64,000 nt of DNA from Oscillospiraceae bacterium (GCA_902787975.1 CADAIP010000010.1:62001-126000); one strand, 5' to 3'; shown: positions 42,925 to 52,034, counted from the stretch's first letter. The notes: generated by a model not told the origin, from the sequence alone. Numbers and translations are program-made.

Positions 42925-42984
42925 TGGCGGAGCCGCAGGGATTCGAACCCTGGTGCCCGTGAAGGCAAACGGTTTTCAAGAGGC
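42925..42984 (-). pseudogene. 3' half of tRNA-Ser (UGA)
   Basis: Minus-strand sequence from the anticodon loop to CCA: CTTGAAAACC (anticodon TGA), variable arm TGCC-TTCACG-GGCA, T-arm CAGGG-TTCGAAT-CCCTG, and 3' acceptor CGGCTCC-G-CCA. The 5' acceptor, D-arm and 5' anticodon stem are absent; similarity stops at about 42978-42984. No matching GGAGCCG 5' half is found nearby. This is the form left by tRNA-targeting integrative elements or by a local deletion. Confidence 0.85.
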
Positions 42985-43074
42985 ACTTAAGTATACATAA
43001 TCCGAAAGACTTTTTCAAGTAGCTGTCTGAAAAGCTTCTCTTATATATAAATATAGTACCTTAAAGATATAACA

Positions 43075-44235
43075 TCAGTTGCAGAGATACTCGATAAGTC
43101 TGTCGAGATCCATGTTGTCCTTATAGTCGATAACGATACGGCCGCGGCCTGTGGAGTTATCAAGGACCTTGATCTTGACCTTTGCGCCAAGCTGCTTCTT
43201 AAGTTTTGTCTCAACTTCCTTCGTGCTCAGAGTGAACTGGATGTCAGGGAGCTCTACTGCCTTCTTGCCGGAAGGATTATTCTGGGCTTCGATATACTTC
43301 TTAACGAAAACCTCAGCCTGTCTTACGTTCATCTCGCGTGCCATGATAACATCAGCTACCTTGCGCTGGTCTTCTTTATCCTTAAGAGCGAGGATAGCCT
43401 TGGCGTGACCTTCTGAGAGATCTCCCCTGCTTACGAATTCCTGGAGGGATTCATCAAGATTAAGGATACGGAGAGTATTAGCGATAGTAGCTCTGGGCTT
43501 GCCGAGCTTCTTAGCAAGCTGTTCCTGTGTAAGCTTGTGGGTCTTAAGGAGGTTATCCATTGCAGAAGCTTCTTCAATGGGATTCAAGTCTTCTCTCTGG
43601 ATATTCTCGATGAGAGCCTGTGCCATTGTCTCCTTATCGGAAAGATCTCTTACGATCGCAGGGATTACGGAAAGTCCTGCAATCCTTGCTGCTCTCCAGC
43701 GGCGCTCGCCTGCTACGATCCTGTAGCCTTCACCTTTGCGCTGAACGATGATGGGCTGGATAACGCCGTTTTCTTCAATTGATGAAGCGAGTTCATTAAG
43801 AGCATCGTCGTTGAAGTTCTTTCTGGGCTGGCCGTTATTAGGGGAGATGTCGTTGATCTTGAGATCTACAACGGAATCTCTCTTGTTCTCAGGAATACCG
43901 TCAGATGAAAGAAGAGCACCGAGACCTCTACCCATAGCCTTGCTCTCTGAGATCGTCTTAACAGCTGTCTTCTTTGCAGGAGCTGCCTTAGGCGAAGATG
44001 ATTTAACGGCAGCCGTCTTCTTAACGGGGACGGATTTCTTGGCAGGAGCCTTTGCAACGGGTTTCTTTGTTGCTGTTTTCTTTGCAGGTGCTGCCTTCTT
44101 AGCCGGAGTCTTCTTAGCTGCTGCAGGCTTCTTTGATGCAGTCTTGGCAGCTGTCTTTTTGGCAGCAGGCTTTGCTGCTACAACCTTCTTCTTAGGTGCT
44201 GATTTGGGTCCTTTTCCTAATCCTCTGGTAGCCAT
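43075..44235 (-). CDS. parB: Chromosome partitioning protein ParB with a histone-H1-like N-terminal domain
   Basis: 386 residues, about 100 more than usual. Residues 10-99 are a low-complexity Lys/Ala/Pro segment with repeats like PAKKAAPAKKTATKK, similar to histone H1 tails. ParB proper starts near MGRGLGALLSS (101). It has the CTP-binding box GERRWRAAR, the IENIQREDLNPIEEA segment, the HTH (LTQEQLAKKLGKPRATIANTLR) and a C-terminal dimer domain. The protein also begins MATRGLGKG, so the canonical RGLGKGLGALL leader appears split by the basic insert. AAAGGAG precedes the ATG. Downstream of parA by 12 bases. Confidence 0.95.
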   Translation of the reverse strand: MATRGLGKGPKSAPKKKVVAAKPAAKKTAAKTASKKPAAAKKTPAKKAAPAKKTATKKPVAKAPAKKSVPVKKTAAVKSSSPKAAPAKKTAVKTISESKAMGRGLGALLSSDGIPENKRDSVVDLKINDISPNNGQPRKNFNDDALNELASSIEENGVIQPIIVQRKGEGYRIVAGERRWRAARIAGLSVIPAIVRDLSDKETMAQALIENIQREDLNPIEEASAMDNLLKTHKLTQEQLAKKLGKPRATIANTLRILNLDESLQEFVSRGDLSEGHAKAILALKDKEDQRKVADVIMAREMNVRQAEVFVKKYIEAQNNPSGKKAVELPDIQFTLSTKEVETKLKKQLGAKVKIKVLDNSTGRGRIVIDYKDNMDLDRLIEYLCN

Positions 44236-44247
44236 TTCTATTCTCCT

Positions 44248-45009
44248 TTATGATCTCTTGATTACTTCTTTTGCCAGTGCCTCATATGCTCTGGCTCCCT
44301 TGGAATTCTTGTCATAGTCACAGATGGCAAGGCCGTGGCTCGGAGCCTCTGCAAGCCTTACGTTTCTTGGTATTACGGTCTTAAAGACCTTACTGCCGAA
44401 GTACTTGTCTGTCTCTTCTTTTACCTGTCTTGAGAGCTGTGTTCTCAGGTTAAACATCGTGAGGACAACGCCCAGGATCTCGAGCTCGGGATTGAGCTTT
44501 TTCTTTACGATATTGATCGTATCCATAAGCTGTGAGAGTCCTTCAAGAGCGTAGTACTCGCCCTGGATCGGGATGATCAGTCTGTCAGATGCAGTGAGAG
44601 CATTGATCGTGAGAAGCCCGAGTGAAGGAGGGCAGTCCAGGATTACATAATCGTATGTATCACTTACGGGAGCGATAGCATTCTTAAGGATCTGCTCTCT
44701 GGAGATTACCGTAACAAGTTCGACTTCTGCACCGGCCAGATTAATGTTTGTAGGGCAGATGTCGACGTTCTCGGCATTTGTCTCATAGATTACGTCTGTA
44801 ATGGGTGTGTCATTGATGAGAACATCATAAACCGTCTGTTCAAGCTCACGCTTGTCGATTCCTAGTCCGCTCGTGGCATTAGCCTGCGGATCTATATCTA
44901 TCAGAAGGACTTTTTTCTTTTTCTTTCCGAGAAAAGCAGCCAGATTTACGGCTGTTGTGGTCTTTCCGACACCGCCTTTTTGATTTACAAGAGCAATTAC
45001 TGTTGCCAT
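44248..45009 (-). CDS. parA: Chromosome partitioning ATPase ParA (Soj)
   Basis: 253 residues. The deviant Walker A motif is QKGGVGKTTTAVNLA, DIDPQAN contains the A' Asp, and the Walker B-like segment is YVILDCPPSLG. It binds DNA as an ATP dimer and drives ParB-parS segregation; in Bacillus it also controls DnaA. AAGGAG lies before the ATG. Two parS sites lie 96 and 154 bases upstream of its start, between it and gyrB. Confidence 0.97.
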   Translation of the reverse strand: MATVIALVNQKGGVGKTTTAVNLAAFLGKKKKKVLLIDIDPQANATSGLGIDKRELEQTVYDVLINDTPITDVIYETNAENVDICPTNINLAGAEVELVTVISREQILKNAIAPVSDTYDYVILDCPPSLGLLTINALTASDRLIIPIQGEYYALEGLSQLMDTINIVKKKLNPELEILGVVLTMFNLRTQLSRQVKEETDKYFGSKVFKTVIPRNVRLAEAPSHGLAICDYDKNSKGARAYEALAKEVIKRS

Positions 45010-45104
45010 TTTTTACTCCTTTTCAAACTTTCAGCTATGTAGTAAACTCATTCTATCATTTATATATGAAATAATATATGTCATCTTTAATACAAAAGTG
45101 CCAA

Positions 45105-45120
45105 TGTTCCACGTGGAACA
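45105..45120. promoter_or_regulatory. parS site
   Basis: Perfect 16-bp palindrome TGTTCCACGTGGAACA, one of the accepted parS variants, just upstream of parA. Confidence 0.95.
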
Positions 45121-45162
45121 TTTTCGATTTTGACGGATTTCAGTTTTTGTTTATAACCCGAT

Positions 45163-45178
45163 TGTTCCACGTGGAACA
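45163..45178. promoter_or_regulatory. parS site
   Basis: Second perfect TGTTCCACGTGGAACA palindrome, 58 bases from the first. Confidence 0.95.
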
Positions 45179-45194
45179 ATTTACCTGAATGTAT

Positions 45195-45230
45195 AAAAAC
45201 GGGCGCTGCCCGGCCGGCAACACCCGTTTT
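45195..45230 (-). terminator. Terminator of gyrB
   Basis: Stem AAAACGGG / CCCGTTTT with an inner GCC/GGC part; minus-strand tail TTTTTATAC. It lies 31 bases after the gyrB stop and separates gyrB from parA. Confidence 0.8.
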
Positions 45231-45260
45231 ATGTTCATAAGTATGTTCCTGAAGAAAATA

Positions 45261-47399
45261 TCAGTTGTCGATATTTGCAAGCTTTGCGTTAACCTGGATG
45301 AATTCCTTACGGGGTTCAACCTGATCACCCATGAGGAGTGTGAATGTCTCATCTGCTTCCTGGGCATCTGCAAGAGTTACTCTCAAAAGCTTACGTGTAA
45401 CAGGATTCATTGTTGTATCCCAGAGCTGCTCTGAACTCATCTCACCGAGACCCTTGAATCGCTGGATAAGAGGATTCTCCCACTTGTGAGTTGCCTTGAT
45501 CTCTTCGATCTCCTTATCGTCATAAGCATAATATGCTTCGTCACCTTTATAGACCTTGTAGAGCGGCGGGCAGGCAATATATACATATCCGCCTTCAACA
45601 AGAGGTCTTAAGTATCTGAAGAAGAATGTGAGAAGGAGAGTTCTGATGTGTGAGCCGTCGACATCGGCATCGGCCATGATGATGACCTTGTGATATCTGA
45701 GCTTTGTCTCATCGAACTCATCTCCTATACCTGCACCCAAAGCCATAACTACCGGCTGGAGCTTCTCATTGGAATAGACCTTATCGATTCTTGCCTTCTC
45801 TACGTTGAGCATCTTACCCCAGAGAGGAAGGATAGCCTGATATTTACGCTCTCTGCCCTGCTTTGCGGATCCGCCTGCGGAGTCTCCCTCTACGATGAAG
45901 ATCTCACAGAACTCTGCCTCATCACTCTGGCAGTCAGCAAGCTTACCGGGAAGTGCGTTATTCTCAAATACAGTCTTTCTTCTTGTGAGTTCTCTTGCTC
46001 TCTTTGCGGCATCTCTAGCTCTTGAAGCAGAGAGGCACTTATCCATGATGAGCTTTGCGATATCAGGATGCTCTTCAAGATAGATCTCAAGCTTCTCATA
46101 TACCGCACTGTCAACCATAGGTCTGATCTCTGCATTACCGAGCTTACTCTTTGTCTGTCCTTCGAACTGGGGATCAGGAAGCTTTACAGAGATAATAGCT
46201 GCAAGACCTTCTCTTGTATCTTCACCCTGAAGCTTAACATCGCCGTCCTTGATGAACTTATACTTCTTTGCATAATCATTGATAGCTCTTGTCATTGCTG
46301 CACGGAAGCCTACAAGGTGCGTACCGCCTTCAGGTGTAGCGATGTTATTAGCGTATGTATAAACAGTCTCCTGATAAGAGTCATTGTACTGCAGAGCGAT
46401 CTCTACGAAGTTATCTCCCTGCTTTGTAGCAAAGTAAATAGGAGGTGTGTTGATTGCTTCCTTATGACGGTTCAGATATTCAACAAATGAGATGATACCG
46501 CCCTCATAATGGAGATGCTTCTTAACAGGTTCAGAGCCTCTGTCATCCGTGAGATCGATTGTAACTTCCTTATTGAGGAAAGCCATTTCACGGTAACGTG
46601 TGATCATTGAATCAAAGTCGAAAACGATGTCAGGGAAGATGGAATTATCAGGAATAAAGTTTGTCTTCGTACCTGTATCATTCTTATCACAATTACCTAC
46701 AATGTGAAGAGGAACCGTTGTTTTACCCTTCTCAAATTCAATCTCATAGATATTGCCTTCACGGCGTACCTGGACCTTCATATGATCAGACAAAGCGTTA
46801 ACTACAGACGCACCTACGCCGTGCAGACCACCCGAAATGCTGTAAGCTCCGCCGCCGAATTTACCGCCTGCGTGAAGCACTGTGTGAACGACTTCAACTG
46901 TAGGAATTCCAAGTTTGGGATGATTACCTACAGGAATACCGGAACCGTTATCTGTTACTGTAACAGAACCGTCCTTTTCGAGTACTACATCGATCGTATC
47001 GCAGCGTCCGGCAAGAGCTTCGTCTACGGAGTTTGCAACGATCTCATAGATAAGATGGTGAAGACCTCTTAATGTGGTATCACCGATATACATACCAGGT
47101 CTCTTTCTTACGGCTTCAAGACCTTCCAGGACCTGAATATCATCTTCACTGTATTCACTGCTGTTGGATGTATCGAAGCTGTCCTGATCGCCTTCTGCAG
47201 CAAGAACGTCAGCCATTGATTCTTCCTTAAAATCCTCAGTCAAAGCTCTGGGGTTCTCAGCAAGATTCTTGAGCTCATCATCATCACCATCTTCAACAGG
47301 CTGGAAGTAGAGATCGACTGCGCCGGAAGGGCGTGCCTGAGCATCATTTGAGGCCTGATTCTCCTCAAAATTGAAATTCTTCTCGTCGTTTTCCTTCAT
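45261..47399 (-). CDS. gyrB: DNA gyrase subunit B
   Basis: 712 residues from the ATG at 47399 (AGGAG ten bases upstream). The GHKL ATPase domain begins near residue 85: VLEGLEAVRKRPGMYIGD, NSVDEALAG, VTDNGSGIPVG and GGLHGVGASVVNAL. The Toprim domain has IVEGDSAGGSAKQGR and DADVDGSHIRTLLLT. QRFKGLGEMSSEQLW is near the end. An 85-residue acidic, Asp/Glu/Ser-rich N-terminal extension is unusual. Positions beside recF and remB, plus the C-terminal motif, favour GyrB over ParE, though gyrA is not adjacent; parA and parB occupy that place. Confidence 0.95.
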   Translation of the reverse strand: MKENDEKNFNFEENQASNDAQARPSGAVDLYFQPVEDGDDDELKNLAENPRALTEDFKEESMADVLAAEGDQDSFDTSNSSEYSEDDIQVLEGLEAVRKRPGMYIGDTTLRGLHHLIYEIVANSVDEALAGRCDTIDVVLEKDGSVTVTDNGSGIPVGNHPKLGIPTVEVVHTVLHAGGKFGGGAYSISGGLHGVGASVVNALSDHMKVQVRREGNIYEIEFEKGKTTVPLHIVGNCDKNDTGTKTNFIPDNSIFPDIVFDFDSMITRYREMAFLNKEVTIDLTDDRGSEPVKKHLHYEGGIISFVEYLNRHKEAINTPPIYFATKQGDNFVEIALQYNDSYQETVYTYANNIATPEGGTHLVGFRAAMTRAINDYAKKYKFIKDGDVKLQGEDTREGLAAIISVKLPDPQFEGQTKSKLGNAEIRPMVDSAVYEKLEIYLEEHPDIAKLIMDKCLSASRARDAAKRARELTRRKTVFENNALPGKLADCQSDEAEFCEIFIVEGDSAGGSAKQGRERKYQAILPLWGKMLNVEKARIDKVYSNEKLQPVVMALGAGIGDEFDETKLRYHKVIIMADADVDGSHIRTLLLTFFFRYLRPLVEGGYVYIACPPLYKVYKGDEAYYAYDDKEIEEIKATHKWENPLIQRFKGLGEMSSEQLWDTTMNPVTRKLLRVTLADAQEADETFTLLMGDQVEPRKEFIQVNAKLANIDN

Positions 47400-47483
47400 A
47401 AATGTAAAAACTCCTATTCTTGGCGGCATATTCCGTCAAATGCCCGGAAATGCTGCATTTTTAACACTGTTATTTAAGGTTTT

Positions 47484-47735
47484 TCAGAAGCTTTCCGACA
47501 TATTCAGTCTGTTTAATATCAGACTTGCGGATAAAGAACAAACATATGTTTTATCATCGGTTATTATCAATGATTTCGGTATATCGTCAGTCACATACTG
47601 AAGTCTGCCTTGTTCATCCTCACGGTTAAGGAACTCAGACACATCCTTCTGGGAAGGGAGGACGGTCTCAAGATTGACCACGCAGGTAACCGAAGATTTA
47701 AGTACTGAGAGATCATTGCCGATATGAATGAACAC
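47484..47735 (-). CDS. remB: RemB/DUF370-family small regulator
   Basis: 83 residues starting with GTG at 47735, which has GGAGG eight bases upstream. The N-terminus FIHIGNDLSVLKSSVTCVVNLE and the SLIITDDKTYVCSLSASLILNR region match YaaB/RemB, which lies between recF and gyrB in Bacillus. RemA-family proteins bind DNA as ring-shaped oligomers and activate matrix genes in Bacillus; the role here is unknown. It is followed by gyrB after 84 bases. Confidence 0.8.
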   Translation of the reverse strand: MFIHIGNDLSVLKSSVTCVVNLETVLPSQKDVSEFLNREDEQGRLQYVTDDIPKSLIITDDKTYVCSLSASLILNRLNMSESF

Positions 47736-47867
47736 TTTAAGCCTCCGAATCGTCCGGAAATCCTCTTCTAACCAATAAATTATATCATAAATTAGGAATA
47801 TAATATGCTTATTATAATATTATATTAAAGGAAATAAGCCCGGTTTTTAGTGTAATCTGTCCTAAAA

Positions 47868-49115
47868 TCAGGCTTCAGCTTCGATATTGCCGCTCTCAAC
47901 GCGGTAGAATGCCGCCTTATTTGCGCCCTGCATCACGTCTATCTCTTCGCCTATCATGTTCTTGTCCGTGCATGTGATGAAGATCTGGGCGCCTTTCATG
48001 GCTGATACAAGACTCATTCTCCTTGTCTTATCAAGTTCTGAGAATACGTCATCCAGGATCAGGATCGGGGTAGAGGAGACGAACATCTTGATTATCTCCA
48101 GTTCGGAGAGCTTCAAAGCCAACGCAGCAGTCCTCTGCTGGCCCTGTGAAGAAAAGCTTTTCATGACAAGACCATCAAGTTTGATCACAATATCATCCCT
48201 GTGGATTCCGGTAGACGAAATATGTTTATCTATGTCGTAATTACGTACTGATTTCAGCTTGGCAAGGACCAGATCAGAGAGAATACCCTTAATTCGCCCA
48301 TAATCGCTTTCTGAGAGGCCTTTACTCATATACTCGTCATATTTACTGTTTTTCGTCAGAAACGTTTCTAGGGCCCCTACAACGCCAAATATAGTGTTGT
48401 ACTCTATAGAAAGGTTTTCCTTGCCTCCTGAAATGCTTCCATGATGTCTGCAGGCAATGTCTGAAATCAGCTTTACGAACTTATATCGCTTGAGGATTAT
48501 CTCTGCCGATAGATCTGCAAGTGAATAATCCCAGAAATTAAGCTGCTCATCTACAAGAGACGGCATGCTGTCACTTGATCTAATGCTCTTGAGTAATGCA
48601 TTTTTCTGTGCCAGAAGCCTGCTGTAATTGCTCAGAAGGTTGAAATATGAAGGCGATATCTTGGATATCAGCGTATTTAAGAACTTTCTTCTGAATGAAG
48701 GAGCATTTTTGACGATATTTAAGTCTTCGGGAGCAAAGATAACAATGTTACATACACCGATATATTCCGAGATCTTGTCGGCCGGTGCATTATCTCTTAT
48801 CAAGGTTCTTCCTGGCCTTCCATTCCTGCTTAATTCAGACTTTTCAGTGTAATAACAGGAAGACAAAGAACATGATGAACCGTCGTCATCAATAAGATCC
48901 AGGCTTACTTTATATTCGTTTTCACCGAATTTTATAAGATCAGTATCTTTACTTGTTCTGTGTGAAGTTACGCTAGATGCGACATAAATACCTTCAACAA
49001 GATTTGTCTTTCCCTGGGCATTATTACCATAAAAGATATTAACAGAAGGCCCGACGTCCAAATCGAGCCTTCCGTAATTTCTGAAATTTTCTAGATGTAT
49101 GCTTTTGATGAACAT
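47868..49115 (-). CDS. recF: DNA replication and repair protein RecF
   Basis: 415 residues, somewhat longer than the usual ~370. SMC-like ATPase: MFIKSIHLENFRNY, Walker A YGNNAQGKTNLVEGIY, signature FSSQGQQRTAALALKLSE and Walker B ILILDDVFSELD. It loads RecA on gapped DNA with RecO and RecR. The ATG overlaps the dnaN stop by one base (TAATG). The small S4-domain gene usually found between dnaN and recF is absent. Confidence 0.96.
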   Translation of the reverse strand: MFIKSIHLENFRNYGRLDLDVGPSVNIFYGNNAQGKTNLVEGIYVASSVTSHRTSKDTDLIKFGENEYKVSLDLIDDDGSSCSLSSCYYTEKSELSRNGRPGRTLIRDNAPADKISEYIGVCNIVIFAPEDLNIVKNAPSFRRKFLNTLISKISPSYFNLLSNYSRLLAQKNALLKSIRSSDSMPSLVDEQLNFWDYSLADLSAEIILKRYKFVKLISDIACRHHGSISGGKENLSIEYNTIFGVVGALETFLTKNSKYDEYMSKGLSESDYGRIKGILSDLVLAKLKSVRNYDIDKHISSTGIHRDDIVIKLDGLVMKSFSSQGQQRTAALALKLSELEIIKMFVSSTPILILDDVFSELDKTRRMSLVSAMKGAQIFITCTDKNMIGEEIDVMQGANKAAFYRVESGNIEAEA

Positions 49116-50230
49116 TATCTTCTGATAGGAAGAATGAGATAAATGTACTTGTCACCTTCAACAGGTTTAATGATGCAGGGTCCCTGACCGCCGTTTACTT
49201 CAACTCTGATGATCTCGTCATCGATATTCTTAAGAACATCAAGAACATATCTTGAGTTGAAATCAACATCGATAAGATCGCCTTCAAGGCTGATGTCGAT
49301 ATTCTCCTGGAGATTACCTCTTGCTGAAGTAGCCTGAACAGTAAGCTCTGAAGGATTATTGCTTAAGAATCTTACAGGGCACTTACGGTCGTCAGTCATG
49401 ATGATGAGTGAAGCTCTGTCAACAGCATCAAGGAACTGCTTGCGGTTAATAGTGATAACTGTCTTAGGATTCTTTGTAATGATGGAATCGAAATTAATGA
49501 ACTGACCTTCGATAAGACGTGAGATCATTCTTACGTTGCCGATATCGAAAAGGAGATTCTGCAATGATGTGTAGATATTGATCTCTGCATCATCGTCATC
49601 ACTTAAGATCTTGCTCATCTCGGTAAGAGCTTTACCGGGAACGATGTAATTGATCTTAGGGAAGTCGTTGCCCATGTCTTCACGGTTGATAGCCATTCTG
49701 AAACCGTCAATGGATACGACAGAAAGAACTGAACCGTCGCTTACCACATTACTTCCTGTAAGAACGGGACGTGAAGTATCTCTGGATACAGCAAAGATCG
49801 TGTGGTTGATCATGTTCTTGAGCATCTTCTGGCCCATAACGATCTTCTCTGCTTCCTTCTCGTCAACCTCAGGGATCTTCGGGAACGGTTCGGGATCAAG
49901 ACCGGCAATCTTGAATTCAGCCTGTCCGCACTTGATAGTTGTCTGGAAATTACTGTCGGAAATGATATCAACTTCAGGCTCAGGAAGCTTTCTGATGATG
50001 TCTCCGAAGAACTTGGAATCTATAACAACGGCACCCTTCTCGGTAACATTAGCTTCTACGTCTGCTTCGATACCTGTCTGGAGATCATAACCTGTAAGCT
50101 TGATCTTGTTGTCATCTGATGCCTCTATGAGAATTCCGTTAAGGATATTGACTGTACTGTTAGTTGTAACAGCTCTCTGGACTATGGATACGTTATTTAC
50201 CAAGTCATCTCTGCTGCATGTAAATTTCAT
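49115..50230 (-). CDS. dnaN: DNA polymerase III sliding clamp (beta subunit)
   Basis: 371 residues, the standard length, with three repeated clamp domains. MKFTCSRDDLVNNVSIVQRAV is the typical N-terminus, and the C-terminal hydrophobic pocket residues lie around the ending IKPVEGDKYIYLILPIR. It rings DNA and tethers polymerase and repair factors. It follows dnaA on the same strand after a 360-base AT-rich gap. Confidence 0.97.
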   Translation of the reverse strand: MKFTCSRDDLVNNVSIVQRAVTTNSTVNILNGILIEASDDNKIKLTGYDLQTGIEADVEANVTEKGAVVIDSKFFGDIIRKLPEPEVDIISDSNFQTTIKCGQAEFKIAGLDPEPFPKIPEVDEKEAEKIVMGQKMLKNMINHTIFAVSRDTSRPVLTGSNVVSDGSVLSVVSIDGFRMAINREDMGNDFPKINYIVPGKALTEMSKILSDDDDAEINIYTSLQNLLFDIGNVRMISRLIEGQFINFDSIITKNPKTVITINRKQFLDAVDRASLIIMTDDRKCPVRFLSNNPSELTVQATSARGNLQENIDISLEGDLIDVDFNSRYVLDVLKNIDDEIIRVEVNGGQGPCIIKPVEGDKYIYLILPIRR

Positions 50231-50590
50231 CTGAAAAGTGCCGCCTTTCCACTAATATAAAATATTTCAAACATTATACACTTAATATTATTAAAAATGT
50301 ATAGTTTAACGGTGTTACAAAGTTCGATTTTAGGGACATCTTACGAATATCGGCCTGCTGCCTTTGCAGTATTTAAAGTTAGCTATTATTAGTCTTATTA
50401 TGTCGTGTCTATATGTTCAAAACTGCCTGAAGACCATTATTTTCAAAGGTTTTTGATGACCGTACAATGTATAAAACCAATTTGATTATTGTTCAGAATA
50501 ATACCCTTTTGAACATTGTTACATTTGTATACAAACCGTCTACAGACTATCTACCGGAAGTTTTGCACATAAGAACAAAAAATGTTCAAA
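50231..50590. other. Candidate chromosomal origin (oriC) region between dnaA and dnaN
   Basis: 360 bases of AT-rich non-coding DNA in the usual oriC position. I find no copy of the canonical DnaA box TTATCCACA within one mismatch. Instead the 9-mer ATGTTCAAA occurs three times (50413-50421, 50508-50516 on the minus strand, 50582-50590). The origin could also lie elsewhere, but the neighbourhood (dnaA, dnaN, recF, gyrB, parAB, parS) supports this area. Confidence 0.45.
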
Positions 50591-51928
50591 TCAGACTATG
50601 GACTTATAGATAGCCTCAGCCTCTTTTTTGGTCTCAGGATCCTCATCAACGTTGTCACAACCATGCATGACAGTCGTATGTTTACGTCCGCCGAAAAGCT
50701 GTCCGATCTTCTCGTATTTAAGTTCGAGATAGTCTCTGCAGATAAACATTGCAACGTTGCGTGCCTTTGAAATCTCGGCACTTCTGAGCTTTGAAGTGAG
50801 CTTGTCAGGTGTCAGGTCGTAATAATTTGATACAGCACTGATGACCATGTCAGGCGTCAGATATTTCTTTTTATTAGGCTGGATAATAGGGAGGAGGATC
50901 TTCTGGACGTCATCCAGAGTAAGCTCGCCGTTAGCCAGGGTTACATAAGAAGAAATGGTATTAAATGCACCGTTAAGCTGTCTTATGTTAGTCGTAACGT
51001 TTTCGCAGACATAGTCGATTATCTCGTCAGACAAAGGAAGATTCTCGTTCTCGACCTTACTTAAGAAAATAGCCTTACGTGTCTCAAAATCCGGTGGCTG
51101 GACATCGAACATGATACCGTCCTGGAAACGGGAAGTAAGTCTGTTGTCGAGCTGCGTGAGATTTGAAGGAGCCTTATCGCAGGTGATTACGATCTGCTTT
51201 CCGCTCTCGATAAGTGCCTCGAAAGTATTAAAGAATTCGGTCTGGACACCTTCCTTACCGATAAGGAACTGGATGTCATCGATCAAAAGGACATCGACAG
51301 AACGGTATTTGTTGCGGAATTCCGTGTAATTCTGCTTGCCGATGGTGTTTACAAAAGCATTGGTGAACGCCTCACAAGTCGTGTAGATAACCTTCTTGTC
51401 AGGATTATTCTCGAGTATGGCATTACCTATTGCCTTCATGAGATGGGTCTTGCCGAGACCTGAATTACCCCATAAAAAGAAGGGGTTTCTCTGCTTCTGG
51501 CCCGGCTTTTGTGATACGGAAACTGCAGAAGCATGGGCAAAACGGTTACAGTCACCTACAACGAAGTTGGCAAAAGTATATTCACCGTTAAGACCGGTCG
51601 AAGTTACTACTTTGCTCTTGTTCTCATTATGTGATTTTGTGGTACCGATAACAGTGGAGTTAAGGGCTTTGTTGTCACCCTTAAGGATAAAATTAACAGC
51701 GCAAGGCTTGTCACCGTTAACGAGCTTAATGGCATTCTCGATAGTCTTGCCGAGCTTCTGACTCTTAACGATGCTCAGGGAATATTCGTCTCTGGCTTCA
51801 AGAACGAGCTGGATATCATCAGAGTGGCCTACAGTCATCTTGCTTAGGATCGACTCGTAAGTGACGATGTCGATATTCGGATCATACTGAAGAATTTTTA
51901 GAGCCTTGTCCCAAACCGAACTATCCAT
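50591..51928 (-). CDS. dnaA: Chromosomal replication initiator DnaA
   Basis: 445 residues from the ATG at 51928 (GGGGGG upstream). Domain I about 1-80; AAA+ domain with Walker A WGNSGLGKTHLMKAIG, Walker B VLLIDDIQF and sensor residues near LDNRLTSRFQDG; domain IV with the DnaA signature GGRKHTTVMHGCDNV. The usual base-contacting Asp of GGRDHTTV is Lys here. It unwinds the origin and starts replication. Divergent from the sortase gene across about 100 bases. Confidence 0.97.
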   Translation of the reverse strand: MDSSVWDKALKILQYDPNIDIVTYESILSKMTVGHSDDIQLVLEARDEYSLSIVKSQKLGKTIENAIKLVNGDKPCAVNFILKGDNKALNSTVIGTTKSHNENKSKVVTSTGLNGEYTFANFVVGDCNRFAHASAVSVSQKPGQKQRNPFFLWGNSGLGKTHLMKAIGNAILENNPDKKVIYTTCEAFTNAFVNTIGKQNYTEFRNKYRSVDVLLIDDIQFLIGKEGVQTEFFNTFEALIESGKQIVITCDKAPSNLTQLDNRLTSRFQDGIMFDVQPPDFETRKAIFLSKVENENLPLSDEIIDYVCENVTTNIRQLNGAFNTISSYVTLANGELTLDDVQKILLPIIQPNKKKYLTPDMVISAVSNYYDLTPDKLTSKLRSAEISKARNVAMFICRDYLELKYEKIGQLFGGRKHTTVMHGCDNVDEDPETKKEAEAIYKSIV

Positions 51929-52034
51929 GTAACCCCCCTGTAACATAAATGACGTGCGAATAACATAATATCACGGTTTGGGAGTATAATGAATAAGCAT
52001 CAAATTAAAAAAATTTGCTTTTTGGGACAGAATA

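Noticed and set aside
47740-47867. Additional origin DNA between recF and remB
   Set aside because: Very AT-rich, but too short and without repeated motifs; more likely the remB-gyrB promoter.
51929-52034. Second oriC segment upstream of dnaA
   Set aside because: Only 106 bases, occupied by two divergent promoters and Shine-Dalgarno sites, with no DnaA-box-like repeats.
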